Source: an uncultured Clostridia bacterium (GTDB lineage: Bacteria; Bacillota; Clostridia; Christensenellales; Borkfalkiaceae). From it: DNA of 64,000 bases. The notes under the pieces were generated by a model. It did not search any database, had not been told where the DNA came from, and saw only the letters and a program-made list of their open reading frames with translations. A program made the translations under genes and the position numbers. The stretch spans positions 1 through 64,000 of the forward strand of contig CALWCH010000005.1 in assembly GCA_944376335.1 (NCBI GenBank). Direction: 5' to 3'. Below, piece by piece: positions 25,360 to 34,947 of the stretch (the stretch's first letter is position 1; each line of letters starts with the position of its first letter).

Positions 25360-27873
25360 TCACAAATAAAATTTTACCGTGCAGATCTTTAAAACGAGTT
25401 GGCGGAAGGATGTGCAAACGACATGATGATCGGGTGCGCTGTCCCCCGTGTTCAGCGGGAAGGCGGCGCTGTCCTTCTGCGCACGGATATGGGGAACTTC
25501 CTCGCCGTTGACAGTGACTCTTTTCACGCTCCCGAACTTGGGAAGCGCGTGCAGTTTCACCTTGATGTCGCGCTCCGTGATGGCGCGTTCGCCCTCAAAC
25601 GTGCCCTCTGCGGGGAAGAGCGTCAGGATATAGGCGTTCTCTTTATCATCGAAGTGCCCTTCGTATTTGCTCGTGCGGAAGGCGCCCTTCTGATAGGCGA
25701 CCGTCTCGCCGTCATCCTCGTAGAGATAACCGCGGTCCGCACTCTCTTTGTCGGGATAGCAGTCGAATACGAGCTTATCCCACTTCTGCTCTTTGGTGTT
25801 TTTCGCCTCATATGCAAGCGGAATGACGGCGCCGAGGCGCACGAAGAGCGGCATCTCCTTGAGGCCGTACTTTTTCCCGATCGTCCTGCAGCCCGCATAG
25901 ATCTTGCCGTCGAACACATCCAGCCATCTGCCGGCGGGAAGATAGATGGCGTCGTCATCGCCCTCATTGAACACCCCGCACTGCAGCTTGCAGCAGGCCT
26001 CGCCGTTCGCCTGGAAGTAGTCGACGCGCACATCGTGAGGTTTCCCGCCCTCGACGGTCTTTAAGGCGAAGGTCATGGCAGAGTGGAGCGTGTCATCCTC
26101 GAGCACCTTTTCTCCGTCCACCCAGACGGTCGCACCATCGTCGACGCACAAGAAGAGCGGCGTATCCTGATTGAACTGCACCGTCGCCTCGAAGCGAGCC
26201 GAGAAATCGTTGATAGGCACCCCCTTTTCGGGCGAAGTGCGCTCCAGAACCATATTCAGCGTGCGGTACTCCCTCTTCGCGATGGGTTCTCCCTCCAATT
26301 TTCTGCCCGCGAAGTACGTCGCCTTGACGGGGCCGACAAAGTTCTTTCTCGGGATACAGTCTGCGGGAGGGATGCCCGCCACGGGCTGAACGAGGATATT
26401 TTCCCCGAGCATGTAGCTCCTCAGCGAATCGGCGCGGCGGTCGTCGGGATAGTTCCACGAGAGCGGACGGCAGAGCGGCGCGCCCTCTTGATAGCTCTCA
26501 TGTGCCGCGCGGTAGAGCACGGGCAAGAGGCGATATCTGAGAAGATTATACTCTCTTACGATCGAAAGCGTCTCCTCGTCGTACACCCACGGGTCACGCG
26601 TGCGCTTGACGACGTTCGTGCAGTGCGGGCGGAACACGGGCGAGAGTGTGCCGAACTGCATCCAGCGGATGAACTGCTCCTTGTCGGGATTGCCCAGATG
26701 CCCGCCGCAGTCGGCATTGATGTAGGGAATGCAGTTGAGAGAGCCTCTGACGAGCGAAGCGACTTCGCGGGCGAGTGAGTTTCCGTCGCAGAAGATATCC
26801 CCCGTCCATTGAATGGAGTAGCGGTGGCTCGCCGTGTCCTTGATGCCCTGATAGCCGCCGTTGGCAATGTTGACGACGTTTCCCATGATGACGGGACGGC
26901 GATAGGGCTTCCCCTCTGCCTTCCCTTCATAGAAGTGCCGCGTGATGTCCGTGAAGAGGTAGAGCCCGAAGGTCTCCCAATACACCTTATCGGTGGGCGA
27001 GAACAGATGGGTGCCCCAGTTGCGGTCGTACCACCAGGTATCGAGGCCGAGCGAAAGAAGGCCCTGCAGTTTTTCCTCGCGGTAGGCGATCTCGGCGGGA
27101 TCGAACACGCTCTTCGTGCCCGCGACGGGCTCGGGGTGATCGTTGAACATGATCTCGACGCCGTGTTTATGTGCGAAGTCGAAGAAGCCCTTCATATCGG
27201 GGAAGAGTTTCGTGTTGATGTCGTATCCCCACCCGTCGGCGCAGTCCCGCCAGTCGGTGTCGATGACCATATTGTCGAGCGGGATGCCGTATTTTTCATA
27301 GGTCAAGATGAGCTGCTTTGCCTCTTCCTCCGAATAGGCATAGTATTTGCTCTCCCAGCCGCCGAGCGTCGAAAGGCGCACCAGTTCGCATCTTCCCGTG
27401 AGCTCCACATACAGGCGGCGCAGCTTCTTATAGTCCTTCCCGCACAGGAGAAGATAGACGTCCTGAACACCTTCCTCCACGACGTACTCCCCCTTGCGGT
27501 CGATGGAATAGCCGCCCTCGGGCAGAAGAACGAGCGGGCAGTCAAAGACGGGGAATACTTCGGGGGTATTGCGGACGGGCGGAAGTTCGCCGCTGAGCTC
27601 CTTCTTGCGGTAGGTATAGACGCGCTTGCCGTTCTTCTCGAGGTGCACACCCTTGAGAGACTTGCCGTCCTCGGGGAGATAGAGTTCGTACTCCCCGAAG
27701 TAGATGACGTTCTCCTCAACGGTATAGGCGGTCTCCGTCTCCGCATATTGGCCGCGGTCGGGGATAAAGAAGGTGTCCTGATCGCAAAATTCCCCTTTGC
27801 GGGCAGCTTCGATGCGGACGACATCTTCGCTCAAGATCTGCACGCGGATGCCGCCAAAAATGATCTGTTCCAT
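25360..27873 (-). CDS. GH31 family alpha-glycosidase with PA14-like insert
   Basis: The 837-residue enzyme has GH31 N-terminal beta-sandwich, TIM barrel and C-terminal beta domains. The nucleophile Asp is in LDTWWYDRNWG (about residue 290) and the acid/base Asp in QWTGDIFCD (about 365). After the barrel there is an inserted beta-domain (about 575-660, TPLFLCVDDGATVWVDGEKV) that looks like PA14, a carbohydrate-binding fold seen in a subset of GH31 enzymes. No signal peptide. Alpha-glucosidase, alpha-xylosidase and alpha-galactosidase are all possible. Confidence 0.85.
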   Translation of the reverse strand: MEQIIFGGIRVQILSEDVVRIEAARKGEFCDQDTFFIPDRGQYAETETAYTVEENVIYFGEYELYLPEDGKSLKGVHLEKNGKRVYTYRKKELSGELPPVRNTPEVFPVFDCPLVLLPEGGYSIDRKGEYVVEEGVQDVYLLLCGKDYKKLRRLYVELTGRCELVRLSTLGGWESKYYAYSEEEAKQLILTYEKYGIPLDNMVIDTDWRDCADGWGYDINTKLFPDMKGFFDFAHKHGVEIMFNDHPEPVAGTKSVFDPAEIAYREEKLQGLLSLGLDTWWYDRNWGTHLFSPTDKVYWETFGLYLFTDITRHFYEGKAEGKPYRRPVIMGNVVNIANGGYQGIKDTASHRYSIQWTGDIFCDGNSLAREVASLVRGSLNCIPYINADCGGHLGNPDKEQFIRWMQFGTLSPVFRPHCTNVVKRTRDPWVYDEETLSIVREYNLLRYRLLPVLYRAAHESYQEGAPLCRPLSWNYPDDRRADSLRSYMLGENILVQPVAGIPPADCIPRKNFVGPVKATYFAGRKLEGEPIAKREYRTLNMVLERTSPEKGVPINDFSARFEATVQFNQDTPLFLCVDDGATVWVDGEKVLEDDTLHSAMTFALKTVEGGKPHDVRVDYFQANGEACCKLQCGVFNEGDDDAIYLPAGRWLDVFDGKIYAGCRTIGKKYGLKEMPLFVRLGAVIPLAYEAKNTKEQKWDKLVFDCYPDKESADRGYLYEDDGETVAYQKGAFRTSKYEGHFDDKENAYILTLFPAEGTFEGERAITERDIKVKLHALPKFGSVKRVTVNGEEVPHIRAQKDSAAFPLNTGDSAPDHHVVCTSFRQLVLKICTVKFYL

Positions 27874-27886
27874 TTCATTACTCCTT

Positions 27887-30025
27887 TCAAAAGGAAAGAA
27901 GGATCTCCCTTTCTTTCTCTGTATTCATGGTAAATTGCGCGACGAGACCATCCTCCATGCGAAGGGTCACGCCGGAAGGTGCGGCTTTGGGCATTGTCTC
28001 TCTCCCGTGCCACACGGCCTTGATTTTCCGTTCTGCAAGTTTTCCGCGGTAGTCGCCCTCCGCGGCGCCGATCGTGAGGCAAACCTCGTATCCCTTCACG
28101 GAAGAGCGGATGTGCGTGAAGGCATACTCTCCGCCGCGGTAGCCGAGCGAGTCGCCGTCGTCCTCATAAAGGTTGAACGTACTCTCTCCCTCGCCGAAGA
28201 TGTGAAGTTCGAGGACTTCGTCCACATCGTCGAGGCAGCTGCAGGGAGTCCGCATGGGAAGAACTGAGCCGCTTTTCACAAAGAGCGGAAGGACGGAGGC
28301 ATCGCTCACGTCGAGTTCATATTCGCGTCCGCCTGCATAGCGCGTTCCGTAGAAGAACCCGATCCACTCCCCTTTCGGGAAATAGATCTTCATTTTCTCA
28401 GCAGGCGCACACACGGGGCAGACGAGCAGGCTGTCACCGAACATGTATTCCCTTGGGTACTGCCCTGCGTTACAATTCTCGTCCTCTTCGAACGCCACCA
28501 TCAGAGGGCGCGTCATGGGAAGGCCCGTGTCGTACGTCTCCCGCGCCGCTGAATACAAATACGGGAACAGGCGATAGCGAAGTTTTAAGTAACGGCGGGC
28601 GTTCTCCTCCCGCACGGGGTCGAAATGGGAAAGCCCCAAAAGCTCCTCTTCCGTCTGACGGTGCGTCTCACCCTTCTCCTTATTGATAGCAATGCGGTCG
28701 GCGAATTCTTCCCAAGATTCCGACCGCTGCCACGGCTTATGGTTGTGGGAGCGCGCGACCGAATTAAATGCAAGGAACTGATCGCCCCGCATCGCAAGCG
28801 CCCGTTCGCCCAACCGCGAGGCATCGTTCGTGAGGTAGGAAATGCCCTTGAGCGCCCCTTGCTCCCCGACGATCGCCTGCACCTGAAAGGCAAGCTCGCT
28901 CCATTTGTCGAGCGACATATCCCCCGTCCACGAGAAGGGCGTCCGCCTTCCGCCGATGCGCTGTTTGAAGGGGATCATCACGCACTCCTTGGTCCAGCTC
29001 GAGTCGCGATAGACGTCATAGTTACAGAGCATCCGAACGCGGCGGCCCGTCCTCTTTTCCAACCCTACATAGATGCGTGCATTGGAGACGTCCGTCTGCC
29101 GCGTATCCTGCCATGTGCCGGCAACGCCGTCTGCAAGGAGAGACTGCATCTTCTTCCACCAGACGTCCTCGGGATATTCATAGCACACCCAGCCCTCGTC
29201 GCTCCTGCCCTCATAGGCGGGAACGTTGTGGTGGATGACCATCACGTCGTAGTGCATCTCTTTGAGCTTTGTTATCATCTCTTTGGGGGAAAGCGGCGCG
29301 CGATAGCTCTCCCGCCACTCCAGCCTCGAGCCCCACGGCACATCGTCGCTGCCGCCATCGCCCCACTCAAAATCGAGAATGAGCGTATCGCAGGGAATAT
29401 CGTGCTCGCGAAGAAGCTCTGCAGCGCGTATAAGCCGCGCCTGCGTGCCCTCCGATGCGAGGTGCTGGGTCTGATAGTAACCGTATCCCTTGCGGGCGAG
29501 CAGCGGCTCCGCGCCCGCGAGTTCGTTGAACTGCGCATACCCCGAACGATAGCTCTCCCCGTAGATGAAGAAGGTATCGAGGAGGGCGTCCTCGGCAAGA
29601 TGCACGTCATATTCCCCGCTTTTTTCCGAATAGAACCAATGCGCATACCGCGAACAATTCGTCGGCTCCCCATGGAAACTTGCGCTGTCGAACACGATGC
29701 AGTGGTTGAGGAACATCCCGTATTTGGGTGCCGCCTCGGGATAGAGACGCAGCCCATCCCCTCGTTCCACCATAAAGGTGCCGTTTTCCTTGCGGACATA
29801 GATGCGGAGCGACTTGGTGAGCACCGCGAGCATCGTGCTGTCCTTCGTGTCCGTCGTATAGGAGACGGGCTGCCAGGGCGTCGTCCTGCCGACCGCAAAC
29901 GGGATCTCGTACTGCGGAGGGAACGCCTCCCCTTCAAGCGTCGAAATGCGGATGCGGAAGGCGGTATCGGTAAAGAGGTCAAGGCGGATGTTCTCCGTGA
30001 CAAAAATCTTTGTGCAGTAGTCCAT
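27887..30025 (-). CDS. GH31 family alpha-glycosidase, second paralog
   Basis: The 712-residue protein is a second, distinct GH31 enzyme. The nucleophile is in AGTWQDTRQTDV (about residue 305) and the acid/base in FSWTGDMSLDKW (about 368). The ending (DDGDSLGYRGGEY, then a beta domain) is typical of the family. I prefer ATG 30025, behind GGAAGG, over an in-frame GTG six codons earlier. The two GH31 genes are 13 nt apart yet differ in active-site surroundings, so they probably act on different linkages. Confidence 0.85.
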   Translation of the reverse strand: MDYCTKIFVTENIRLDLFTDTAFRIRISTLEGEAFPPQYEIPFAVGRTTPWQPVSYTTDTKDSTMLAVLTKSLRIYVRKENGTFMVERGDGLRLYPEAAPKYGMFLNHCIVFDSASFHGEPTNCSRYAHWFYSEKSGEYDVHLAEDALLDTFFIYGESYRSGYAQFNELAGAEPLLARKGYGYYQTQHLASEGTQARLIRAAELLREHDIPCDTLILDFEWGDGGSDDVPWGSRLEWRESYRAPLSPKEMITKLKEMHYDVMVIHHNVPAYEGRSDEGWVCYEYPEDVWWKKMQSLLADGVAGTWQDTRQTDVSNARIYVGLEKRTGRRVRMLCNYDVYRDSSWTKECVMIPFKQRIGGRRTPFSWTGDMSLDKWSELAFQVQAIVGEQGALKGISYLTNDASRLGERALAMRGDQFLAFNSVARSHNHKPWQRSESWEEFADRIAINKEKGETHRQTEEELLGLSHFDPVREENARRYLKLRYRLFPYLYSAARETYDTGLPMTRPLMVAFEEDENCNAGQYPREYMFGDSLLVCPVCAPAEKMKIYFPKGEWIGFFYGTRYAGGREYELDVSDASVLPLFVKSGSVLPMRTPCSCLDDVDEVLELHIFGEGESTFNLYEDDGDSLGYRGGEYAFTHIRSSVKGYEVCLTIGAAEGDYRGKLAERKIKAVWHGRETMPKAAPSGVTLRMEDGLVAQFTMNTEKEREILLSF

Positions 30026-30039
30026 TTTTTCCTTCCGTT

Positions 30040-32040
30040 TCACCCGAGAACTGTAAACTTGCCGTTTTTCACCTTGACTTTGCCGACGAGGCGGATATCC
30101 TGTGCGGAGGCGCCGACATCGATTTCATACACGCCGTCGTCCACCGTCCAGCAGTCCTTCGCCGTCGACCAATAAGCGAATGCGCTTCTCTCGAGGACGA
30201 CTTCCGCAGTCTCCGACGAACCCGCCTTCACGAAGGTCTTTTCAAAACCTTTGAGCTCCTTGAGCGGGCGGTAGACCATCGGCGAGATGGGCCGAATGTA
30301 GACTTCGGAGACTTCCTTTGCGTCGTATTTTCCTACGTTTTTGAGATCGTAGCGCACTTTTACGCGCTCGCCGTCCGTCTCAAGCCGAAGTCCTTCATAG
30401 ACGAACGTCGTGTAGCTCAGGCCGAAGCCGAACGGGAACTGCACGCCCGCGGGGTGGCGGTCATACCATCGGTAGCCGACGTCCAGCCCCTCTTGATAGC
30501 GGGTGACTTGACTGTCGCGGTATTCGCGATAGACGGGGGTATCTTCGTATGTCTTGGGGAAGGTCTCGGAAAGTTTGCCGCTCGGGCAGACCGCTCCCGT
30601 CAGAATGTTGACGAGCGCCTCGCCGCCCCTCTCCCCGGGGAAGCCTGCCCAGACGACCGCCGCGACTTTGTCGAGCCACGCACTCATATCGATGGGCGCA
30701 CCCGCAAAGAGTACGACGACCGTGTTGGGATTGACTTCTGCCGTATCGAGAATGGTGCGCTCCTGTGCCGCCGAAAGGCGCATGGAAGTGCGGTCGCCGC
30801 CCTCGGACTCGACGCGCGAACCCGTTCCCGCAAAGACGAGGTTGATATCGCTCTCCCCCGCATTGCTGACGGCCGCCGCCTGATCCATGAAGCCGTCGAC
30901 AACGCCGGTATCCGAAAACGCATACTCATAGGCGATCTCCCCGAATTTCTCTTCGAGAAGCTCCTTCATATCGAACATGGGCGTGAGGCGGATGACGCGC
31001 CCCGAACCCCCGCCGACGATAAGTTCGGGATTTTTGCTCCACTCAAAGCCGCACGGACGGGCATACCACCCGCATATCGAGAGCTTTTTTCCCTCCTTTA
31101 AGGGCAGAACGCCGTTGTTCTTGAGCAGGACGATGCCCTCCTCTTCCGCGCGCTGCGTGAAGGCGATGCGCTCCTCTTTGGTATATTTGCGCGTTTTCCC
31201 CTCCTGCAGCTTCTTGCTGCGCTCCACGAAAGTAAGCACGCGATCCGAAAGCGCATCGAGCGTCTCATCGGGAAGTTTGCCCGCCTTGTACCCCTCGACG
31301 AGCCCATCATAATTTTCTTTCCGGAAGGGCATCTCGAGCGCGAGGCCGGCGTTTGCCGAGGCGGTGCGGTCCTTGACGGCATCCCAATCGGAGATGATGA
31401 TGCCGTCAAAGCCGAGTTCGTTGTAGAGGGCGTCGAACCCCTTCTTATATTCGGAGGCACGCACGCCGTTGATGCGGTTGTAGCTGCACATGATGCTTAA
31501 AGGCTTGGCTTCACATGCCATTTCAAAGGGTTTATAGTAGATCTCGCGGAGGACGCGTTCGTCCACATCGCTCGTCTGCTGACGGCGGTTGATCTCGGAG
31601 TTGTTGGCGCAGAAGTGCTTGACGCACGCCGCGGCGCCCTCGCCCTGCAGGCCGAAAACGTACTCTCTTCCCAACGTTCCCGCAAGGAAAGGATCCTCCG
31701 AGAGGTACTCGAAGTTGCGCCCGCACAGAGGGTCGCGCTTGATGTTCACCCCGGGGCCCAACAGGACGTCTGCGCCCGCATCGAGGCAGTCGTCCGCAAC
31801 GCACGCCGCATAGGTACGCGCCGTCTCTTTATCCCATGTATTCGCGAGCATCTGCATGGAGGGATAAGAAACGTTCGGGGCCTCGTCCTGCCATTCGTTC
31901 TGATTCATGGGCATGCGCACGCCCATCGAGGCGTCCGTCATGCGGACGTTTACGAGTTTTCCGTCAAAGTTCTCGGTGCGCCAATTGCCCTTCCCGCACA
32001 AGAGACGAAGTTTTTCCTGCTTCGTGAGCCGGTTTTTCAT
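30040..32040 (-). CDS. GH3 family beta-glycosidase
   Basis: The 666-residue enzyme has a TIM-barrel domain (about 1-270) with the KHFCANNSE motif and the nucleophile Asp218 in GIIISDWDAV, an alpha/beta sandwich (about 285-510) and a C-terminal FnIII-like domain (about 545-660, starting near FPFGFGLSYTTFVYE). The three-domain order is that of beta-glucosidases such as BglX/Bgl3, though xylosidase or other activities occur. No signal peptide. It is 14 nt upstream of the second GH31 gene and 9 nt downstream of GH78. Confidence 0.9.
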   Translation of the reverse strand: MKNRLTKQEKLRLLCGKGNWRTENFDGKLVNVRMTDASMGVRMPMNQNEWQDEAPNVSYPSMQMLANTWDKETARTYAACVADDCLDAGADVLLGPGVNIKRDPLCGRNFEYLSEDPFLAGTLGREYVFGLQGEGAAACVKHFCANNSEINRRQQTSDVDERVLREIYYKPFEMACEAKPLSIMCSYNRINGVRASEYKKGFDALYNELGFDGIIISDWDAVKDRTASANAGLALEMPFRKENYDGLVEGYKAGKLPDETLDALSDRVLTFVERSKKLQEGKTRKYTKEERIAFTQRAEEEGIVLLKNNGVLPLKEGKKLSICGWYARPCGFEWSKNPELIVGGGSGRVIRLTPMFDMKELLEEKFGEIAYEYAFSDTGVVDGFMDQAAAVSNAGESDINLVFAGTGSRVESEGGDRTSMRLSAAQERTILDTAEVNPNTVVVLFAGAPIDMSAWLDKVAAVVWAGFPGERGGEALVNILTGAVCPSGKLSETFPKTYEDTPVYREYRDSQVTRYQEGLDVGYRWYDRHPAGVQFPFGFGLSYTTFVYEGLRLETDGERVKVRYDLKNVGKYDAKEVSEVYIRPISPMVYRPLKELKGFEKTFVKAGSSETAEVVLERSAFAYWSTAKDCWTVDDGVYEIDVGASAQDIRLVGKVKVKNGKFTVLG

Positions 32041-32049
32041 TGTTGTCTC

Positions 32050-34443
32050 CTAAGAATTTTTAAATATTTCATTTGCCCGCGCAAGCATTGCGGGGAAATC
32101 GGAGAGTTTCATCTTCTTCTCCATATCGCGGAATTCCGCCATGAATTGCAGCGTCTTGGGCTCGTTCTTCATCCAAGCGATCTCATGTCCCGTGAAGATG
32201 CCGCCGAACACCTCGTTGAACGCCCTCACCGCCTTGGGATTGTCAAAGACTTCCAAAACGGTGCTCTCGGGCGTGTAGGGCTCCGAGAAAAGCTCCTCAC
32301 TCTCCCGCTCGAAGGTGTATTCGCCGCCCGTCACTTTGAGGGGTGCCTCGCCGGGAAGGACGATCTCCCCCTCAACGCCCTCGGGGATCGTAATTTCGTA
32401 TCTGATCTTGCCGTCCTTTTGGCAATAGGAAAAGACGATCTTGCCCTTGACACTCTCGTACTCTGCGTGCAGCGTCGGGAGCCCCTTGACGGGGTGCGGC
32501 GCGACGAGGAGCTTGGAAAAGCCGGGCGCCTTCGCCTCGATGCCCGCGATGCGTCGGTAGACAAATTCCATCACCGAGCCGTAGGCATAGTGGTTGTAGC
32601 TGTTCATGCCGTCGTCGTTAGGCCTGCCGTCGGGGAGAAGGGAGTTCCAGCGCTCCCAAATGGTCGTCGCACCCATATCAACCTCGTAGAACCAGCCGGG
32701 GAAGCCGTTGTTGAGAAGGAGCTTGCGCGCCGTCTCGAAATAGCCGTTGTCGGCAAGCTCAAACAGCAGGAAGGGCGAGCCGATAAAGCCCGTCACCATA
32801 CGGCAGCCGTGCGCAAGCACGTTCTCGTTGAGCAGTTTTGCAAGTTTCGGACGGAATTTTTCGGGAACGATGTCAAAGTGCAGTGCAACCGTCTGCGCCG
32901 TGATCGTATCGAAGGCCAGCCTGCCCCTCGCCGTGAGGTACTCCTGCCGCACGCTGCTTAGAATATACTCGTACTTTTCGCGGTACGTTTCAGCGTCCTT
33001 ATCGCCGAGCAGCGCCGCCGTATCCGCAACGATCTTGGCGGAGACCGCATAAAAGACGCTCGAGAGGAAGTAGACGTCCGTCCGCCCGATGGCAGATTCT
33101 GCGAGCGACACCTCTCTGTCCATTGCAAGCCAGTCGCCGAACTCATGTCCGCGCACGATGAGCCCGTTCTCGGCATTTGCATCGCGGGCAGAGAGGAACT
33201 TCTTCATCGCCTCGAAGTTGTCTTGAAGGAAGGAGATGTCGCCGTACATCTCGTAAAGCGTCCACGGGACCATCGTGATGGCATCGCTCCACATGGCGTC
33301 TGTGCCGTGTTCAATGAGCACGTCGGGCGCATAGAAGGGAATGCGGCCGTCCTCCGTCTGATCATCGCGCACGCAGCCGAGCCACTTCTTCATGAAAGCG
33401 CGGATGTCGTAGTTATACGCCGCCGTGCGGCAGAAGGCGTTGATGTCGCCCGTCCAGCCGAGACGCTCGTCGCGCTGCGGGCAGTCGGTGGGGATATCCA
33501 CAAAGTTTCCCCTCTGCCCCCGGACGACGTTCTCATACAATCTTTGGAAACGGGCGTTATCCGTTTGAAGATGCCCCGTCCGCTTCATGTCGGTGTGGCG
33601 GACGAGCGCGGTGAAGCACTCTGCGGGAAGGTCCGCTCCCTCCACTTTCAGATAGCGGAAGCCGTGGAAGGTGAACTCGGGCGCAAAGGTGTGCGCGCCC
33701 TTTGCGGTGAAGGTGTCCGTCGCCTTCGCAGAGCGCAGATTATCGGTATAGAAGTTGCCGTCCACCAAAATTTCGGCAAATTGCAAGGTGAGCGTACCTT
33801 CAAAAGATTCGGGGGTCTTCACTTCGACGACGCCCGCGAGATTCTGCCCGAAGTCATAGACGTGCTCGCCCTTGGGCGTTATCATGGCCTCTTTGACGGG
33901 AATACGCTCAATGTTGCGGACGGGCTCGCAGATCTGCGCCGTGAGCGCGGACTTGTCAAACGGCACTTCGACGGGAGTGAGAGGGCTGCACGTTGCCGTG
34001 AGGTCGACGCTCTCGCCGTCGTAGATGCCGCTTGCGCGGATATGGCTCTCGCGCGCCGAGAAGCTCTCATCGGTCGAGAAAAGCAGGTTGCCGCCCACGA
34101 GAAGGTCGGCGCAGGCAGCCTGTTTGAGGCCGTACGGGTTCTTCCGCTGCCAGGTGAAGGGGCCGCAGCACCAGCCCTCCCCCACCGTGATCGTGAGCGT
34201 ATTCTCGCCCACCCTTAAGAGGGAGGTGATGTCGTATTCCTGCACCTGCAAAGTCTTTTTATAGGAAGTCCAGCCTGGGGCAAGGAAATCATCCCCCACC
34301 CGCACGCCGTTGACTTCGGCAAAGTACACCCCGAGCGCCGTCACGTTGAGCACGGCGGGGAGGACTTCGGAGAGTTCAAATTTTTTCTCGAGCGCAAAGA
34401 CGTTCACGCTCTCACGAACGCCGATAAACTTACCGTTTAACAT
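32050..34443 (-). CDS. GH78 family alpha-L-rhamnosidase
   Basis: The 797-residue protein has the N-terminal jelly roll of bacterial rhamnosidases (FLAPGWTSYKKTLQVQEYDI), a second beta domain and the (alpha/alpha)6 barrel with DCPQRDERLGWTGD (about residue 320), whose Asp/Glu are catalytic in GH78. WERWNSLLPDGRPND (about 600) is another family motif. It removes terminal alpha-L-rhamnose. The C-terminal helical tail (VLEVFDNPKAVRAFNEVFGG) resembles the tail of the second GH78 enzyme at 54885. It overlaps the frameshifted small gene by 14 nt. No signal peptide. Confidence 0.88.
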   Translation of the reverse strand: MLNGKFIGVRESVNVFALEKKFELSEVLPAVLNVTALGVYFAEVNGVRVGDDFLAPGWTSYKKTLQVQEYDITSLLRVGENTLTITVGEGWCCGPFTWQRKNPYGLKQAACADLLVGGNLLFSTDESFSARESHIRASGIYDGESVDLTATCSPLTPVEVPFDKSALTAQICEPVRNIERIPVKEAMITPKGEHVYDFGQNLAGVVEVKTPESFEGTLTLQFAEILVDGNFYTDNLRSAKATDTFTAKGAHTFAPEFTFHGFRYLKVEGADLPAECFTALVRHTDMKRTGHLQTDNARFQRLYENVVRGQRGNFVDIPTDCPQRDERLGWTGDINAFCRTAAYNYDIRAFMKKWLGCVRDDQTEDGRIPFYAPDVLIEHGTDAMWSDAITMVPWTLYEMYGDISFLQDNFEAMKKFLSARDANAENGLIVRGHEFGDWLAMDREVSLAESAIGRTDVYFLSSVFYAVSAKIVADTAALLGDKDAETYREKYEYILSSVRQEYLTARGRLAFDTITAQTVALHFDIVPEKFRPKLAKLLNENVLAHGCRMVTGFIGSPFLLFELADNGYFETARKLLLNNGFPGWFYEVDMGATTIWERWNSLLPDGRPNDDGMNSYNHYAYGSVMEFVYRRIAGIEAKAPGFSKLLVAPHPVKGLPTLHAEYESVKGKIVFSYCQKDGKIRYEITIPEGVEGEIVLPGEAPLKVTGGEYTFERESEELFSEPYTPESTVLEVFDNPKAVRAFNEVFGGIFTGHEIAWMKNEPKTLQFMAEFRDMEKKMKLSDFPAMLARANEIFKNS

Positions 34444-34947
34444 GCAGTTCCTCCGTTTTTCCGTTGATAAATAGATGTTTGATGTCGATCAGATCGATCT
34501 CTTCGGGAAGATGAGCGTTGAGGAAGTACCCCTCTTTTGTGAAGCGGATATCGAGGAGCCCGTCCGTCATGACGCGGCAGAAGAGCGCACTCTCGCCGCT
34601 CAAGTGCCGCATGCCGCCCTCGGGGTATGCCTCGACGGCATAGGGAACGTGTTCGCCGAGGAGCCGCCCGCTGCAGTACCCGACAAGGCGTTCCCAACCC
34701 TTCTGCGTCTCTCCCGCATGGGCTCGATATTGCAGGCAGGCTGATAGCTCCCGTGCGTGTTGTTGGGCTGTATGCGGAACATCGGGAAGGAAAACTGCCG
34801 CGTATAGCAGGGTTCGCCCTCCTTTACGCCGTAACCGATGACGCCCGAGACGCGCTCGCCGCTCATCTCCAACCTGTCGAAGTGCCCTTCAAAATTTTCA
34901 GCCGCGATGCGGCGCTTGTTCTCGGTGATGTGCCAGCGCATCGTCAT
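34430..34947 (-). pseudogene. frameshifted gene of unknown function between GH42 and GH78
   Basis: Starting at ATG 34947 (ATGA overlap with the GH42 stop), the frame reads MTMRWHITENKRRIAAENFE and runs well to NIEPMRE, then breaks at a GAGAGA tract (34708-34713). Removing one GA restores GWERLVGYCSGRLLGEH and leads in frame to the stop at 34430, giving about 171 residues. I do not recognise the family. It may be an accessory to the GH42 enzyme. The downstream part also has an internal ATG (34612) that could give a 60-residue fragment. Confidence 0.7.

Noticed and set aside
26809-27933. Long plus-strand open frame (374 aa) opposite the GH31 gene
   Set aside because: Antisense shadow of a high-GC gene; no family-like sequence and no ribosome-binding site. 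The same holds for long plus-strand frames at 28625-30175, 31615-32961, 43696-44655 and 50219-51409.
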